The notes under the pieces: model-generated
What the model was told of the DNA's origin: nothing
Database searches by the model: none
Seen by the model: the letters and a program-made list of their open reading frames with translations, nothing else
In this document: in pieces, positions 63,539-64,000 of the stretch
Layout of the letters: each line of letters opens with the position of its first letter
How positions within the stretch are numbered: position 1 is the stretch's first letter
Assembly (NCBI RefSeq): GCF_002943525.1
Contig: NZ_CP025394.1
Span: 1,240,001 to 1,304,000 of the forward strand
DNA length: 64,000 nucleotides
Reading direction: 5' to 3'
Origin: Kitasatospora sp. MMS16-BH015
GTDB lineage: Bacteria; Actinomycetota; Actinomycetes; Streptomycetales; Streptomycetaceae
Program-made: the position numbers and the translations under genes

Positions 63539-63813
63539 AGCTGCTTCCGTTGTTCGTGGGCGTACGGTGACGTACCGTCACACCGGATGGCGGGCGGCGG
63601 CGCGCGGGGGCACGCCCGTGAAGGGGGGTCAGCTCCTGCCGTACCTACGATCCTGGCCGCTGCGGGGTGGGCATGCGCGTGGGCATGGCCCTTACGGGTC
63701 AGCGGGGGGGGTTCTCGCGGGGCGGGGCCACGGGGCCCGGCGGGAGTTTCGCGGAGGGAGAGCCCGGCTCGGCCTGGACTTCCGGTGCTCTCGTGCTCTC
63801 GTTGCCGATCAGG
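63539..63813 (-). other. Leader region between the Cys/Met-rich ORF and metN
   Basis: 275 bp without another gene. On the minus strand it holds a direct repeat GAGAGCAC (twice, about 63784-63800), a GAGCCGGGCTC palindrome, a GC-rich stretch able to form several competing stems, and the overlapping hairpin pair near metN. It is long enough for an attenuator. No standard SAM riboswitch was recognised. Confidence 0.4.
63562..63581 (-). promoter_or_regulatory. Two overlapping, mutually exclusive hairpins before metN
   Basis: GTGACG-TAC-CGTCAC (63567-63581) and GTACG-GTGA-CGTAC (63562-63575) share bases, so only one can form at a time. They lie 24-43 bp upstream of the metN start. They could be part of an RNA switch or a composite protein-binding palindrome. 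Confidence 0.45.
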
Positions 63814-63900
63814 TCAGCAGTGGCACATTCGACAGCGGCACATGCAGAGCCCGACACCCGGCGTGGTGCCGGCGGGGGTGCATTTCGTCGTCGCAGTCAT
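63814..63900 (-). CDS. Cys/Met-rich leader peptide upstream of metNIQ
   Basis: 28-codon ORF starting at ATG 63900 and ending TGA 63814-63816. The N-terminal half is ordinary (MTATTKCTPAGTTPGVGL), and the last ten residues are CMCRCRMCHC: five Cys, two Met, two Arg, one His. Six of 28 residues are Cys, which is very improbable by chance in this genome. No Shine-Dalgarno is visible; TTTACT 8-13 nt upstream could make it leaderless, or the TTGTGC/TATAGC promoter gives a 50-nt leader. It resembles Cys-rich attenuating upstream ORFs of actinobacterial sulphur genes. Confidence 0.65.
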   Translation of the reverse strand: MTATTKCTPAGTTPGVGLCMCRCRMCHC

Positions 63901-63956
63901 GTCTGCAAGTAAATCAGACAGTTGGTCGACGTCCTAACTTTCGGGACCGCACGTCC

Positions 63957-63985
63957 GCTATACGGACACGACCCGGGCGGCACAA
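63957..63985 (-). promoter_or_regulatory. Promoter of the leader ORF-metNIQ unit
   Basis: Minus-strand -35 TTGTGC (63980-63985), 17-bp spacer, -10 TATAGC (63957-63962). A small palindrome GTCCG-CTATA-CGGAC (63953-63967) is centred on the -10 box and could be an operator. Confidence 0.65.
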
Positions 63986-64000
63986 GGCCACCCGGGTCGT
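63968..64000. terminator. Terminator hairpin at the window end
   Basis: 10-bp perfect stem ACGACCCGGG/CCCGGGTCGT (63968-63977 and 63991-64000) up to the last base, possibly longer outside. It overlaps the -35 region of the met promoter, so it probably closes the gene beyond the window. Confidence 0.7.

Noticed and set aside
63539..63957. SAM or SAM-IV riboswitch before metN
   Set aside because: No recognisable core. The Cys/Met-rich ORF and small hairpins explain the leader better.

Overview
The window is a very GC-rich stretch of a Streptomycetaceae chromosome (Streptomyces or Kitasatospora type). This rests on third-codon-position G/C bias, frequent GTG/TTG starts, an SsgB sporulation regulator, and a gene order that follows the conserved Streptomyces core as I remember it: rpsD - rarA - aspS/hisS - PPIase - DUF349 - relA - apt - secFD - yajC - ruvBAC - yebC - pdxTS - pimA/acyltransferase/pgsA - EF-G-like - HIT - thrS - ssgB - pabBC - kinase - cobA/cobT/cobL - metQIN. 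No phage, plasmid, CRISPR or transposase gene was found.

Layout. 0-3 kb: 3' end of a TPR-type regulator, rpsD and rarA. 3-9.6 kb: glyoxalase-like VOC gene with a large palindromic operator, a tandem ABM protein, PPK2, GNAT, and an overlapping MBL-hisS-aspS run. 9.8-12.1 kb: secreted cyclophilin and a DUF349 coiled-coil protein. 12.2-14.6 kb: an accessory insertion in the conserved block, a family 2B (cyclic-nucleotide-binding) encapsulin shell gene followed by a geranyl-diphosphate C-methyltransferase, without the 2-methylisoborneol-type terpene cyclase that normally sits between them. 14.8-30 kb: a long minus-strand housekeeping series (stringent response, purine salvage, Sec accessory, Holliday junction, PLP synthesis, phosphatidylinositol mannoside lipids). 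30-38 kb: EF-G-like protein with a degenerate G4 motif, membrane protein, leaderless-looking HIT gene, thrS, DEDDh exonuclease. 38-44.5 kb: two tRNA-Val(CAC), ssgB with a stress-sigma-type promoter, CGNR and DsbA-like proteins, a double GNAT, pabCB, then a tRNA array (Gly, Cys, four near-identical Val(GAC)).

44.5-64 kb: small membrane protein, a membrane Ser/Thr kinase with a very long Gly/Ala linker, a gene split by a 205-bp MITE-like element, a mycothiol-type/GNAT fusion, an RNA methyltransferase, a SnoaL-like protein downstream of a frameshifted FAD oxidoreductase, the cobalamin genes cobA, bluB-cobT (with about 770 residues of low-complexity N-terminus) and cobL, a GNAT, and the metNIQ methionine importer preceded by a previously hidden 28-codon Cys/Met-rich leader ORF.

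The most interesting items are the cyclase-less encapsulin/methyltransferase pair with its stacked palindromes, and the Cys/Met-rich leader peptide before metNIQ with two mutually exclusive hairpins. All coordinates and motifs were read by eye. Promoter calls are pattern matches and no database search was possible.
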